The notes under the pieces: generated by a model
What the model saw: the letters and a program-made list of their open reading frames with translations, nothing else
What the model was told of the DNA's origin: nothing
Database searches by the model: none
Translations under genes and position numbers: made by a program
In this document: one piece after another, positions 34,722-46,300 of the stretch
How positions within the stretch are numbered: position 1 is the first letter of the stretch
How the letters are laid out: each line of letters begins with the position of its first letter
NCBI RefSeq assembly: GCF_024171925.1
Contig: NZ_JAMTCO010000006.1
Coordinates: forward strand, 186,001-250,000
Reading direction: 5' to 3'
Length of the DNA: 64,000 bases
From: Actinokineospora diospyrosa
Lineage (GTDB): Bacteria; Actinomycetota; Actinomycetes; Mycobacteriales; Pseudonocardiaceae

Positions 34722-37196
34722 ATGGACCGCTGGGAGTTGGCGCACGGCCGCACCGGGGCGAACGCGCCGAGCTGGCTCACCTTCGAGGTCCACCGGCCCT
34801 ACCTCGACGGCGCCGATTCGCCGTTGACCACGGTGCACGCCAGGGGATCCCTGCTCGCCGCCCGCCGGTTCGAGCAGCGCGACCCCACCGCGCCGCGCTT
34901 CGGCATGACCATGCCGGGCAGCTACCGGTCGCTGCTCGACGAGGAGTCCCGGCTGGTCCCGTACCGGGTGGTCGACCCGACCGGCCTCGACCCGGCGCTC
35001 GCCTCGCCCACCTGGCTGCGGATGTCCTCGGCGTTCGCCGAGCGGTCCGGCCTGGACGACGTGGACCGCGCGGGCTTGGCGCAATGGCTGTTGGCGACGT
35101 GCCTGCCCCGGGCTGTTCTGGATGTGGTGCCCGCGGACCTCTCGGAAGAGGAGTGCGCTGACCCGGTTCGCGCTGTCGGACAATGGACCCGGGCCAGTGC
35201 GCTATTCGCTGTAGAAGGCCTGTCGGACCGAACGCGCGCCGCGTATTCGCCATTGGTGGAGAATCCGGCCTCGACGGTGGCCCACGCGCAGGCGTGCGCC
35301 GCGTGGGGCTACCTCGTCACCCGCCACGCTGCCGACGATTCCGTCGCGCCCGCGCACTTCGCGCGCGCCGAGGAGATCCTCAAAGGACTCGAACTCCCCG
35401 ACTTCGACCACAGCCTGCTGCGTGCCCGGCTCCTGCTGCGCCAGGTGATGCACGCGGAGCGGCAAGAGGCATTCGACCACGCCTGGCGCCTGCTCGACGA
35501 AGCGGCCGATCTCGCGCAGTCGCCGACCAACGCCGACGAGGAGGCGCTGGCCATCGAGATGCGCCGCCGGATCGCGGACCGGCGGGTGGACATCGCGGTG
35601 CGCCGTGGGGATACGGCGGCGGAGGACATCTGGATCGCTGAGGCATTGGCGCTCGACCCGTATGACGTGAAGGCCCGGATGCAAGCGGCGCAAGCGGTTG
35701 AACGGCGTGGGGACACCGAGACCGCGCTGGCGGGATACCTGGAGACGGCCCGCCTGGGTCCATTCGGGACGGCGTTCGCGCTCCTCGCCGCCGTTCGCTG
35801 TGCGTCGGCGCTCGGTCATGACGAGTTCGCGCGCGTGCTGGCCGAACGTGCGCACCGCACGGCGCCTCGGTCAGCGCGCACTCGGGAAGCCTTGGCGGAG
35901 CTGTCCGACCCGGCACTCGCGGACATGGTGCGCCAGCCTGTGGAACGCGGGTTCGAGCACAATTGGCACTACCGGATGTACGGGGCGTACTTCAACTTGG
36001 GCGTGTCCCAGTCGCCGTGCCTGTATGCCTCGTTGCCCACCTGGGCGTTCGAGTTCGCTGACGCTGGTGCGCCGCCGGAAGTCAACTGGCAGCGCTTGAT
36101 GCCGCCCGCGTTCCGGGCGAACCTGGTGCGCGAGTCCGGGTTGGTGGAGTTCGCGGTCCGCCACCCGGCCGATCTCCCCGCATCGCTGCGGACACCCGCG
36201 TGGGACCGGTTGTGCGCGTGGATCGACGAGTTCCCGCACGCTGACGCCGAGCGGCAGTACCTGACCGCGGTGGTGTTGTTCCGGCTGGGTTTCGGCGCCC
36301 TGGTACTGGACCTGCTGCCCGCGCGCCCGATCGACCAGTCGATGACGGTCGCCGAACTGCGGTTGTGGCACTGGCGAGACGTGGTGCGCTACGTCGGTTC
36401 GATCGGTTCACCCTCGGTGGCTGAGCCGACGGCGTCGTTCGAGATCGCCGACCACCCGGCGTGCCCGACACACCTGCGGTTCGTGATCTCGGTGTTCGCG
36501 GTGGTGTACCACGCCCGGGAGACCAAGTCGTTGGAAGCCGCGGAGCTGTGGCGGTCGAAGGCGCAGGAGAGCCTGGACTTGTTGTTGACAGGGGATTCCT
36601 ACTCGCCGTTCGAGAAGGCGATGATGGAGAGCCGGTTCTACCGGAGCGTCACGTACGTGCCGTTCCTGCGGCGGGACCGGGCGCAGCTCGAGCGGGAGAT
36701 GGACCGGGCGGAGGAGCTGGCCCGAGCGGTACCGTTCCAGAGCCCGTACGAGGAGTTCCTGGCGCGGGAGAACCTGCGGGCCTGCCTGGAGAGCCGGTCG
36801 AAAGAAGCGTTCGGGTTCGGCGAGCACGAGCGGGGTAGGCGGTTGGTCGAGGAAGTGCTGGCGATCGATCCGTACGAGCCGAAGACGCACATGGAGTTGG
36901 CCGAGGTGCTGCTTGCCGAAGGGCGCGAACGGGAGGCAGGCGAGTCGTACCTGCGTACGGCTCGGCTTGGGCCCATCGGGACCGCCCGGGGGTACGCGTT
37001 GGCGGGGGAATGCTTCGACCGGGCGGGAGTGCCTTTGCTAGCAGAGGATTGCTTCGTCCAGGCGCTGCGGGTGGACCCGCATGCCGTGTCGGCCGCCAGG
37101 GGGTGGGCACGGGTGGCGACGGGGACGTTGGCTGCGGTGGCCGGGGAGTACGCCCGCGACCTGGAGGCGTGGGGCGCTGCGCGCCGGGCTCGATGA
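34722..37196 (+). CDS. large TPR-like protein with internal duplication, unknown function
   Basis: An 824-codon soluble protein. Helical repeats dominate from about residue 190 on. Two long segments are clearly related: one near 305-350 with EALALDPYDVKARMQAAQAVE and TARLGPFGTA, and one near 705-760 with EVLAIDPYEPKTHMELAEVLL and TARLGPIGTA, showing an ancestral duplication. Between them is a different region with FEHNWHYRMYGAYFNLG and VNWQRLMPPAFRANLV, perhaps a catalytic or peptide-binding insert. The N-terminal 120 residues are not TPR-like. ATG 34722 follows AGGAG. Its stop overlaps the aminopeptidase start (ATGA). A peptide-binding or scaffold role for the upstream small peptide is inferred from context only. 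Confidence 0.72.
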   Translation: MDRWELAHGRTGANAPSWLTFEVHRPYLDGADSPLTTVHARGSLLAARRFEQRDPTAPRFGMTMPGSYRSLLDEESRLVPYRVVDPTGLDPALASPTWLRMSSAFAERSGLDDVDRAGLAQWLLATCLPRAVLDVVPADLSEEECADPVRAVGQWTRASALFAVEGLSDRTRAAYSPLVENPASTVAHAQACAAWGYLVTRHAADDSVAPAHFARAEEILKGLELPDFDHSLLRARLLLRQVMHAERQEAFDHAWRLLDEAADLAQSPTNADEEALAIEMRRRIADRRVDIAVRRGDTAAEDIWIAEALALDPYDVKARMQAAQAVERRGDTETALAGYLETARLGPFGTAFALLAAVRCASALGHDEFARVLAERAHRTAPRSARTREALAELSDPALADMVRQPVERGFEHNWHYRMYGAYFNLGVSQSPCLYASLPTWAFEFADAGAPPEVNWQRLMPPAFRANLVRESGLVEFAVRHPADLPASLRTPAWDRLCAWIDEFPHADAERQYLTAVVLFRLGFGALVLDLLPARPIDQSMTVAELRLWHWRDVVRYVGSIGSPSVAEPTASFEIADHPACPTHLRFVISVFAVVYHARETKSLEAAELWRSKAQESLDLLLTGDSYSPFEKAMMESRFYRSVTYVPFLRRDRAQLEREMDRAEELARAVPFQSPYEEFLARENLRACLESRSKEAFGFGEHERGRRLVEEVLAIDPYEPKTHMELAEVLLAEGREREAGESYLRTARLGPIGTARGYALAGECFDRAGVPLLAEDCFVQALRVDPHAVSAARGWARVATGTLAAVAGEYARDLEAWGAARRAR

Positions 37197-38581
37197 CCGA
37201 GTGGGTGATTGGCCCGCCCACCGCAGGTACTTCGGTGGCTCCTGCGTTCTCGGACCGGCCTGTTGACGGGATTCCGGCTGAGTTCCTCGCCGCTGTTGGG
37301 TTTGTCGGCGGAGTTGGTCAGGTGGTGCAGATCCCGGGATCAGTCCTCTATGGACTTGGTGTGGTAGGGGACCTGGATGCGGACGCGGTTCGACGTGCGG
37401 CGGGGGAGTTGGCGCGGTCGGTGCGCGGACACCGGCACCTCGCGATCACCGTTCCCGATGGGTACTCGCGGCCGTTCGTCGAGGGTTTCGTGTTGGGCGG
37501 CCACCGGTTCACCCGCTACCAGAGCGACCCCGACATCGCAGGTGTCGACCGCGTCGACCTGATCACGTCCGACGATCCCGCGCACCTGCGTGCCGCGCTG
37601 GTGGTGGCCGAGGCGGTGGTCCTGGCCCGCGATCTCGTCGCCGAGCCCGGTGACGTCCTGACGCCCATCGCTTTTGCCGATCGTGCGGTGGAAGTCGCCA
37701 GCGCCGCCGGACTCGAGTGCGAGGTCTGGGACGAGAAGCGCATCGCCACCGAGCGCCTGGGCGGGCTGCTCGGCGTGGCCCGCGGCTCGCGCAACCCGCC
37801 CCGTCTGGTCCACCTCAGGTACCTGCCGGGCTCCGGAGCCCCCACCGCCTTGGTCGGCAAGGGCGTCACGTTCGACGCGGGCGGACTCTCCCTCAAACCA
37901 ACACCGCAGATGATCGACATGAAAGCCGACATGGCAGGCGCCGCCACCGTTCTCGGCGTCATGTCCGCCTTGTCCGCCCTCGGGTGCCCACGCCCCGTCG
38001 ACGCCTGGCTCCCCCTCACCGAGAACATGCCCACCGCCGACCCCATCCGCATCGGCGACATCCTCCGCATCCGCAACGGCACCACCGTCGAGATCCGCAA
38101 CGCCGACGCCGAGGGCCGCCTCATCCTCGCCGACGCCCTGGTCCTGGCCGCCGAGACCCACCCCACCGCGATCATCGACGTCGCCACCCTCACCGACGCC
38201 GCCGCCATCGCCCTCGGCCGCCAGATCACCCCCGTCATCACCAACGACCCACCCCTGTCCGATGTCCTCCTAGCCGCCGCAACCCGGGCGGGCGAACCGT
38301 TCTGGCCTCTCCCGTTGCCCGCCCGCTACCGCGCCCTCCTGGCCTCCACCACCGCCGATCTGGTCAACTACACCACCGGCCTCCGCCACGGCACGGCTCT
38401 GCTGGCGGCCCTCTTCCTCAACCACTTCGTCCCGCCCACCACACCCTGGGCCCACCTCGACATCCAGGGCACCGCCTTGGCCGACCACCCCTACGCCGAA
38501 CACCCCGCTGGCCCAACGGGTGTCGCCGTGCGCGCACTCCTGGAGTACCTCGTCGCGGCCCCCGTTGCTCCTTCGGTGTGA
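37193..38581 (+). CDS. M17 leucyl aminopeptidase family protein
   Basis: A 462-residue cytosolic dinuclear metallo-aminopeptidase. The catalytic core shows LVGKGVTFDAGGLSLKP (metal-binding Lys and Asp), MIDMKADMAGAATVLG, and NADAEGRLILADAL with the family's NTDAEGR-type signature as NADAEGR. The N-terminal domain of about 170 residues is divergent. The start overlaps the TPR stop by ATGA, so it belongs to the same operon as the small peptide. It probably trims peptide N-termini, fitting stepwise removal of a leader or release of a C-terminal product. General housekeeping PepA is the alternative, but the coupling argues for pathway use. Confidence 0.9.
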   Translation: MTEWVIGPPTAGTSVAPAFSDRPVDGIPAEFLAAVGFVGGVGQVVQIPGSVLYGLGVVGDLDADAVRRAAGELARSVRGHRHLAITVPDGYSRPFVEGFVLGGHRFTRYQSDPDIAGVDRVDLITSDDPAHLRAALVVAEAVVLARDLVAEPGDVLTPIAFADRAVEVASAAGLECEVWDEKRIATERLGGLLGVARGSRNPPRLVHLRYLPGSGAPTALVGKGVTFDAGGLSLKPTPQMIDMKADMAGAATVLGVMSALSALGCPRPVDAWLPLTENMPTADPIRIGDILRIRNGTTVEIRNADAEGRLILADALVLAAETHPTAIIDVATLTDAAAIALGRQITPVITNDPPLSDVLLAAATRAGEPFWPLPLPARYRALLASTTADLVNYTTGLRHGTALLAALFLNHFVPPTTPWAHLDIQGTALADHPYAEHPAGPTGVAVRALLEYLVAAPVAPSV

Positions 38582-38722
38582 CAGCACGGTGTTACCGGCT
38601 TAGCGCGGGTGATCTCCGTGTCGGGGGGCTCGGTCGTCCTGTCACCCGGCTTGTCGATTGTTGATCACCCGTGGCTGGATACGCTGTGCGAGACGGTGTC
38701 GATCTCCAGGGGGAGCAAGGTC

Positions 38723-39733
38723 TTGAGACGAATCTTCATCAGGGGTGCGGTCGCGGTGGCAGTTTCCCTTTGCGCGTCAGTAGCAGTGGTGCCCGCTGGC
38801 CCGGCAGTGGCGGCGCCAGCGGTCCGGCTGGTGTATGTCGCGAACATGTTGGGGAACTCGGTTTCGGCCTACAACCCCACCACCGGCGCGGTGGTGGCGA
38901 CGATTCCCGTCGGGTCATTCCCGTTCTCGGTGGCGGTTTCACCGGATGGCAACCGTGCGTATGTCGCGAACAACAGCGGTGACACCCTTTCGGTGATCGA
39001 CACCAACAGCAACACGGTGACCAGCACGATTCCCGTGGGGGACATGCCGCGCACGGTCGCGCTCTCGCCGGACGGCTCCAAGGCGTACGTCGGCCGTTGG
39101 GTGGGCTGGAGCGCCGATGGCGTGGACGTGGTGGACACGGCCACCGGCACCGTGATCGCGACCGTCCCGGTCGCCAAAGGGCCCGACGACATCGCGGTCA
39201 CCCCGGACGGCTCCCGCATCTACGTGGCGAGTTTCGCGGGCAACGACGTCTCGGTGATCGACACAGCCACCAACACCGTCATCGCCACCATCTCAGACCC
39301 CGCGATCAGCATGCCCCACAGCATCACAATCTCACCCGACGGCACCCGGGCGTACACCACGAACTTCTTCAGCGACAACGTCTCCGTCATCGACACGGCC
39401 ACCAACACCCTGACCGCGCTCATCCCGGTCGTGGGCGGCCCCGTGGCACTCTCGCTTACCCCCGACGGCGCTCACCTGTACGTGGCGAACCAAACCCACG
39501 CCACCGCCGTGGTCATCGACACCGCCACCAACACCGTCATCACCACCATCGCCACCCTCATCCGCGTCGGCGACACCCCATCCGACGTCCTCGTAGACCC
39601 CACCGGGACCAAGGCCTACGTCTCCAACTCCAACGAAAGCTCCCTCTCAGTCATCGACACCGCGACTAACACCGTCACCACCACCATCCCCGTCGGCACC
39701 GGCCCCGGCTCGATAGCCACCGCGCCGAACTGA
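38723..39733 (+). CDS. secreted YVTN-type beta-propeller protein
   Basis: A 336-residue exported protein. The signal peptide is LRRIFIRGAVAVAVSLCASVAVV with cleavage near AVAA/PA. The mature part is seven-fold repetitive with YVAN...VSVIDTATNTVxxTIPVG units, each followed by SPDG. This is the YVTN/surface-layer propeller repeat. TTG 38723 is proposed as start because AGGGGGAG precedes it at 7 bases; GTG 38696 is an alternative with a poorer site. Function is unknown; such proteins bind or display at the cell surface. The second copy of the family is at 58589. Confidence 0.8.
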   Translation: MRRIFIRGAVAVAVSLCASVAVVPAGPAVAAPAVRLVYVANMLGNSVSAYNPTTGAVVATIPVGSFPFSVAVSPDGNRAYVANNSGDTLSVIDTNSNTVTSTIPVGDMPRTVALSPDGSKAYVGRWVGWSADGVDVVDTATGTVIATVPVAKGPDDIAVTPDGSRIYVASFAGNDVSVIDTATNTVIATISDPAISMPHSITISPDGTRAYTTNFFSDNVSVIDTATNTLTALIPVVGGPVALSLTPDGAHLYVANQTHATAVVIDTATNTVITTIATLIRVGDTPSDVLVDPTGTKAYVSNSNESSLSVIDTATNTVTTTIPVGTGPGSIATAPN

Positions 39734-39811
39734 CCCCGCCCACGCGGGTTCCGCGAGCGTGGTCGATGCCAGGTACCACGAGGGGCCACCACTCTATGTC
39801 CACATCGGACG

Positions 39812-40210
39812 TCAGGACACCGTCAGCACGGCGAGTTCCCGCGTTCCGAAGATGACCACGTGGTCACCGGGAACGAGCGCGGTGAACTGGATCCGCCCGC
39901 TCCCACCGGTGACGTCGGCGACGAGGTCCAAGCTCTTGATCGCTGCTTGGCCGTCCGCGGTCGAGGCGATGGTGAGGTCGACGACGGTACCGAGCTTGAT
40001 CGTGTGCCGCGTCGGGGTCTGCTGACCCGAGGGGTGGACCAGGTTCAGCGTCGTGACCACGCGCGGGTCCGGGGTCGCGGGTCCGGTCGGGGTGAGCGGG
40101 ACGGCTACCTGCGGTGAGGGTAGCTCGGGCGGTGCGGGGGGCTGCTCCGGCGTGGAGCAGCCCGTCACCAGCAGTGCCCCCGCGATCACGGCTGTCAAGG
40201 TGCGACGCAT
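39812..40210 (-). CDS. small lipoprotein
   Basis: A 132-residue lipoprotein. After MRRTLTAVIAGAL the lipobox LVTGC places the lipidated Cys near residue 18, followed by a Pro-rich linker (STPEQPPAPPELPSP). The mature domain has IKLGTVVDLTIASTADGQ and ALVPGDHVVIFGTREL, suggesting a small beta sandwich like cupredoxin-fold or CARDB-type lipoproteins. ATG 40210 follows GAGGAC and is preferred over an upstream start. It is divergent from the RHS toxin gene with about 105 bases between starts. Function unknown. Confidence 0.75.
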   Translation of the reverse strand: MRRTLTAVIAGALLVTGCSTPEQPPAPPELPSPQVAVPLTPTGPATPDPRVVTTLNLVHPSGQQTPTRHTIKLGTVVDLTIASTADGQAAIKSLDLVADVTGGSGRIQFTALVPGDHVVIFGTRELAVLTVS

Positions 40211-40315
40211 GTCCGTCCTCAGGTCGGTTCGAGTGGTCACATCATGCCTGCCGACCCGGGCTGGTTCGTGCGCCCGTTCGGCCGCTTGACCAGGGCGGCG
40301 TCCATAACGTTCGAT

Positions 40316-43300
40316 ATGCCACGAACAGTGCTCATGTCGGATTGTCGCTACTGGGGGGCCGCATTGTCCGGTCGGTTGTCGGCGCGCGTCAACGCGCGCG
40401 GGCTCGCGGTCGTCTCGATCACTGCCATCGCGCTGACGGCCCAGTCGCTACCCTGGGTGCCCGTCCCGGTGGCGAGCGCGGCCGCTGCCGCCCCCGCCGG
40501 AAAGCCCACCGGGCGGTTACCGGTGCAGGCCCAGGGGTCCGCCGACGGCAAGCCGACCAGCGCGCCGTCTGAGGCGACCAAGGCGGCGGTGACGGGGACG
40601 AAGAAGGCCATTGGCACCGGCGTGGGGCAATTACCCGTCGACTCCGACGAGCTCCCCCCGCAGCCCGCGGTCGAGCAGCCGAAGACCCAGGTCAGGGCGG
40701 GCGCCAAGCCGACGACCGGGACGAAGTCGTTCGACCCCCGGTTCAGCCGGGAGCTGGAGAACCTGCGCGACGCGCGGACCCGGGTGTACGCCAACCCGGA
40801 CGGCACCCGCACGGCCCAGGTCAGCACCCTGCCGGAGTTCTACAAGGCCTCGAACGGCAGTTGGCAGCCGATCGACGGCAACCTGGTCGAGGACGGGGCT
40901 GTCCTGCGCAACAAGGCGGGTGCGGTCGGGCACCGGTTCGCCAAGCGGGCCGACGCCGCCGCGCTCGCCGAGTACCGGATCAGCGACACCGTGTCGGTCG
41001 GCTTCGGTGTCACGGGCGCCAAACCCAGCTCGGGCACCAAGGACGCCGACCAGGTCACCTACCCGGACGTGCGGCAGGCCGCCGACCTGGAGTTCCAGTC
41101 GACCGCGACCGGTATCAAAGAGACGATCGTCCTCAAGGGAGCCGACGCGCCGACCGAGTGGGTGTTCCCCCTCGACCTGCGCGGCTTGACCGCCCGGCTG
41201 GACAACGGTTCGGTCAGCCTGGTCGACGGCGCCGGTGCGGTGCGCGCGACCATCCCGCGCGGCTTCATGGAGGACTCCGCGTTCCCGCAAGCGGGTACCG
41301 GTGTGAACTCCGACAAGGTCACCTACGCGCTGGACAGCCAAGGCGGCAAGACCGTCCTGCGGGTCAGCGTCGACAAGGCGTGGGTCACCGACCCGGCTCG
41401 GGTGTTCCCGATCCGCGTCGACCCCAGCGTGGTCGACGTCCAGGCGGACGCCTCGACGTTCGTGCAGACCGGCTTCACCACCCCGCACCACACCATGGCC
41501 GAGGTGCGCACGGGCACGTGGGACGGCGGTTCGAACAAGGCCGCGACCTACCTGAACTTCGGCAGCGTCTCCTCCCAGCTCGCTGGCCAGTACGTGGTGG
41601 GCGCCGAGCTGTGGCTGGCCAACATCCACTCGTTCTCGTGCAGCCCCCGCGACGTGCGGGTGCACCAGGTGACGCAGCCGTGGTCGGCCAACCAGATCGC
41701 GGGCTTCCCCGGCCCCGGCTACGGCGCGCAGGTCGGCAGCGCGAACTTCGCCTACGCCTACAGCGGCGCCGGCAGCGCCTGCCCGAACACCGCCTGGGTG
41801 CCGATCCCGCTCAACCAGACGGGCCGCGACCTGGTGAACTCCTGGACCCACGGCGCGGCCAACTACGGCCTGACCGTGCGCTCCTCGGAGACCGACAGCT
41901 ACGCCTGGAAGAAGTTCGCCAGCCGCAACAGCGCCAACCCGCCGAAGCTCGCGGTGACCTACAGCCCGTACTGGGCGACTTACCAGGTGCCGCAGTCGAT
42001 GTCGGTGCCGGTGTCGTCCACTCAGGACGGCGTGATGCCGATCACGGTCACCAACTGGGGTCGCGACGTCTGGACGCCGGGCAACAACTACCAGCTGACC
42101 TACCACCTGTACAACTCCAGCGGCGTCGAGCAGCCGCAGAGCATGACCTACCACGTCGCCGTGCCGCACAACGTCGGCTATGGACAGTCGGCCACCATCC
42201 AGATGCCGATCAAGAAGCTGGCCCCCGGCAACTGGACCATCCAGTTCGACATGGACCTCTACGGCACCACCATGTTCGCCTGGCAGGGCGTGCCGACCTC
42301 CGGCACCGTCGCCCTCACCATCGGCGACCAGTACCCGATCATCACCGGCCTGTCCCCGGAGCACTACTCGTCCCTCGGCACGCTGACCCCGACGCTCACC
42401 CTCAAGGGCTACGACCCGGACAACTACCCGAGCCTGGGCACGGCTGGCCGGTTCGTGATCTCCGACCTCGCCGGTACCACCGTCGCCGACTCCGGCTGGG
42501 TGGGGGACGGCACCAACTCGGGCTTCAGCGGGACCGTCAACTGGACGGTGCCCGCAGGGGTGTTGAAGTGGAGCCAGGTCTACCGCTGGTCGGCCAGCAT
42601 CGGCAGCTGGGGCAACAACGGCCCCATGGTCGGCGGCTACACCTTCACCACGGCGGTCCCGCAGCCCGCCGTGCTGTACCGCGGCGGCGCGGCCACTCTC
42701 GAGTCCGACAAGGGTTTCGACCCGTTGACGCGCAACTACACGACCGTTGCCACCGACGCCGCCGTCAAGTCGGTCGGACCCGACCTCTCGGTGGTGCGCA
42801 CCTACAACAGCCTGGACTCGCGCAACCTCGCCTTCGGCAAGGGCTGGGCGTCCAGGTTCGACTCCGCCGTGCTGCCCGACAGCGACGGCAGCGGGAATCT
42901 GGTCGTCTACTACCCGGACGGGCAGCAGGTGCGGTTCGGCCGCAACAGCGACGGCACGTTCGCCCCACCGCCCGGGCGCTTCGCCACCATGACCCCGGTG
43001 TCCGGCGGCGGTTGGCGCCTGATCGACAAGGCGAACCTCGTCTACACCTTCACCGCCGCGGGCAAGCTCGCCACCATCACCGACGGCCACGCCCGCTCGA
43101 TCACCCTGACCTACGACGGGTCGAACAAGCTCACCACGGTCACCAACTCCGCGGGCGGCCGCGCACTCCGCTTCACCTGGACCGGCAACCACATCGCCAC
43201 CATCACCACCGACCCCGTCACCTCCGGCGGCACCGGTCTGGTGTGGACCTACACCTACGACGGCGACGCCCTCACCAAGGTGTGCGACCCCACCGCGGTC

Positions 43301-46300
43301 TGCACGACCTACGAGAACAACCCGGGCCCGGAGTACTACGACCGTGTGATCAAGACCGTGTACAAGGGCGGGTACTGGACGTTGGCCGACGCCGGGGGTA
43401 GCTCGGCGGTCAACGAGATCCCCGGCGGATCGGCGGCCGCCGCGGCGAACGTGACCGCCGCCTCCGACAACCCGTTCGGACTCGCGGGAGTCAACTCCGC
43501 CTCGTTCAACGGGACCACGTCGGTGCTCACCGTGCCGAGCCAGGCCGTGCGCTTCGACGACCCGGCCACCACCACCCACCGGTTCGAGTTGTGGTTCAAG
43601 GCGACGGGGTCCGCAGGCGGTGTGCTGATCGGCGGGTCGACCAGCGCGCACGGCGCCGCTGGCGCCACATCGGCGTTCCAGACCACCTATGTCGGAACGG
43701 ACGGGAAGCTCTACGTCACGCCCGCGGGCAGTGGATCGCTGATCACCGGTCCGGTCGTGACCGACGGGAAGTGGCACCTGCTCACCCTGGGCCTCAACAA
43801 GTCCGCGAACAACGCGGTGTACGTGGACGGGGTGAAGATCGGGACGACCACAGGTGCGCTCCCGGCGGGCGCTGCCACGGCAACGGTGTTCGTCGGGGCC
43901 GGACCGATCAGCGGCTCTTGGCCCGCCAAGCCGGTCGACCCGTGGGCGCACTTCTCCGGTTCGCTCGCCCACCTGTCCACGAACCGGGACGTGAGCTGGT
44001 CGGAGGTGGGGACGAACTTCGGCTACGGGTCGACCACCCGCCTCCGCTCGATCCTCGACGGGACGGGGCACCGGCTCGCGCAGGTCTACTACGTGGATGG
44101 CACCGGCAAGGCGGCCAGGGTCGTTGACCGGAACGGTGGTACGTGGCAGCTGAGTTCGCCGTTGGGCAATGGCATGTACGAGTGGGACCCTTGGGGCAAA
44201 CCGGATTCCAACGGTTACGAGATCAGCCAGTTGGCCGTGGACTCGGGCTGGTTCCAGTCGGCGGGGGAAGGTGCGCGCGGCGAGGCGTGGCCGGGCAGAC
44301 TGTTGCACATCGGTGGGCCTGTCCAGACCACGGTCACGGGGCCGATGGGTGACCTGGGGCTCCGGTTCGACGGGCTCAACCACGGCGCGGCGTTCAGCAC
44401 CGCCAGCGAGGTGGCAGGTGCTAGCACCGCGACGGTCGAGATGTGGTTCCGCACGTCCACGACCACCGGTGGCGTACTCCTCGGCGAGTACACCTCGATC
44501 CCCGAGGGCGGCCTGCGCGATGACGACACGCCGCTCATCTACGTCGGGTCCGACGGGAAGCTCTACGGGCACTTCAACAACGGCCAGGTAGCGGGGATCG
44601 TCACGCCGAACGCGGTCAACGACGGCCAATGGCACCACCTGGTGCTGACCGCGGACGGCGCGGGCCAGGCCATGTACCTCGACGCGGCGCTTGTCGGCAC
44701 CCTGGCCGGGTCGATCTCCAGCGACGCCACCCACGTCGAAGTGGCGATCGGCACCTTCGACGCCCGCCCGTGGCCCGCGCGGCCCGCGAGCGGCTTCTCC
44801 TTCCTGGCCGTGGATGTGGCCCACCTGATCTCCTACCGGAGTGCGCTGCCCGCCGCGCGGGTGAGTGCGCACTACGCCGCGCGGGGGTCCCTCACCTCGT
44901 TCCGCGGCGCTGTCTACCCCGATGTCCCGCACCAGTGGCGGCTCTTCAACGACGTGGACGAACCGAAGCTGGATCCCGCGCTCGGCGGGGCGACCCTGGT
45001 CAACGTCCCGCTGGACCAGAACCCCTTCATCACCGACGGTGGTGGTTCGGGGTCGTTCAACGGGTCCACCTCCCACGCCGTGCTGCCCCCGTACCACCTG
45101 CTCGGGCGCGGCAAGTACTCCGTGGACCTGTGGTTCCAGTCCAGTTCGGTCGCGGGTGGGGTCCTGCTCGGCGCTGGGAACAAGAACCCCGCGGAGTCCG
45201 GCACACCGACCGGGCGGCCGTTGCTCTACATCGGGACCGACGGCAAGCTCTACGGCGGTCTGGCGCCCACGGGCGTGGATCCGATGCGCAGCACGGCCCC
45301 CGTCAACGACGGCCAGTGGCACCACGCCGCGATCACCAGTGACGGCACCAGCCAGGTCCTCTACCTGGACGGGAAGGCGGTCGGGCACCGCAGCGGGTCG
45401 GCCGCCATCGGCGACCGGGTCATCCAAGCGGGCGTCGGCTGGCTGGCGGACGAGGCTTGGCCCAGCGAACCCGCCGACTCGTGGGGGCACTTCAACGGCA
45501 CGATCTCGTACCTGAACTTCTACCCCCGCGCGCTCACCTCGAGCCAGGTCCTGACCCACGTGCGCGAGGGCTACGCGAAGAGCTACTCGGTCACGGTTGT
45601 CGACCCGGCTGGGCGCAAGATCGTCTACGGGTTCGACCACGATCGCGGTGATCGGTTGGCGTACAAGGTTGATGCCAAGGGGGCGGCTCAGCACTACGAG
45701 TATGACGCGGGTGGGTTCTTGGCGAAGGTGACCGACGCCAATGGCAATGCCACGAACACCGGGTATGACGCGCAGGGGAACCTGGTTTCCCAGTCCACGT
45801 GTCGTGCGCAGACCCAGTGCAACACCGCGTACTACGGGTACTACGCCAATCCCGCTGATCCCGCTGACCCGCGCAACGGTCTCCTGCTGACCTCGCGTGA
45901 CGCGCGATCGGCGAACAAGGACGACACGACCTATCTCACGACCTACACCTACACCGCCGAGGGGGAGTTGGCTTCGGTTCGCACGCCGTCGACCGACGAC
46001 GTGCCGGATGGGCGGGCCTCGACCAACCTGTACACGGCGGGCACCGAGGCAGCTCCTGCCGGAACCGGTGGCGGTACGCAGCCCAAGGGGTTGCTGGCGT
46101 CCACGACGGACCCGGCGGGTGGTGTCACCAGCTTCGCGTACAACCGATTCGGCGACCTCGTCAGCGCGACCGACCCGGCGGGCAAGATCACCCGCTACAC
46201 CTATGACGGGCTCGGGCGCCCGGTCACCACCGAGGTCGTCTCCTCCGCCCTCCCGGGTGGGGCGAGCACGTCGAGCACGACCTACGACGGGGCGTCGCGG

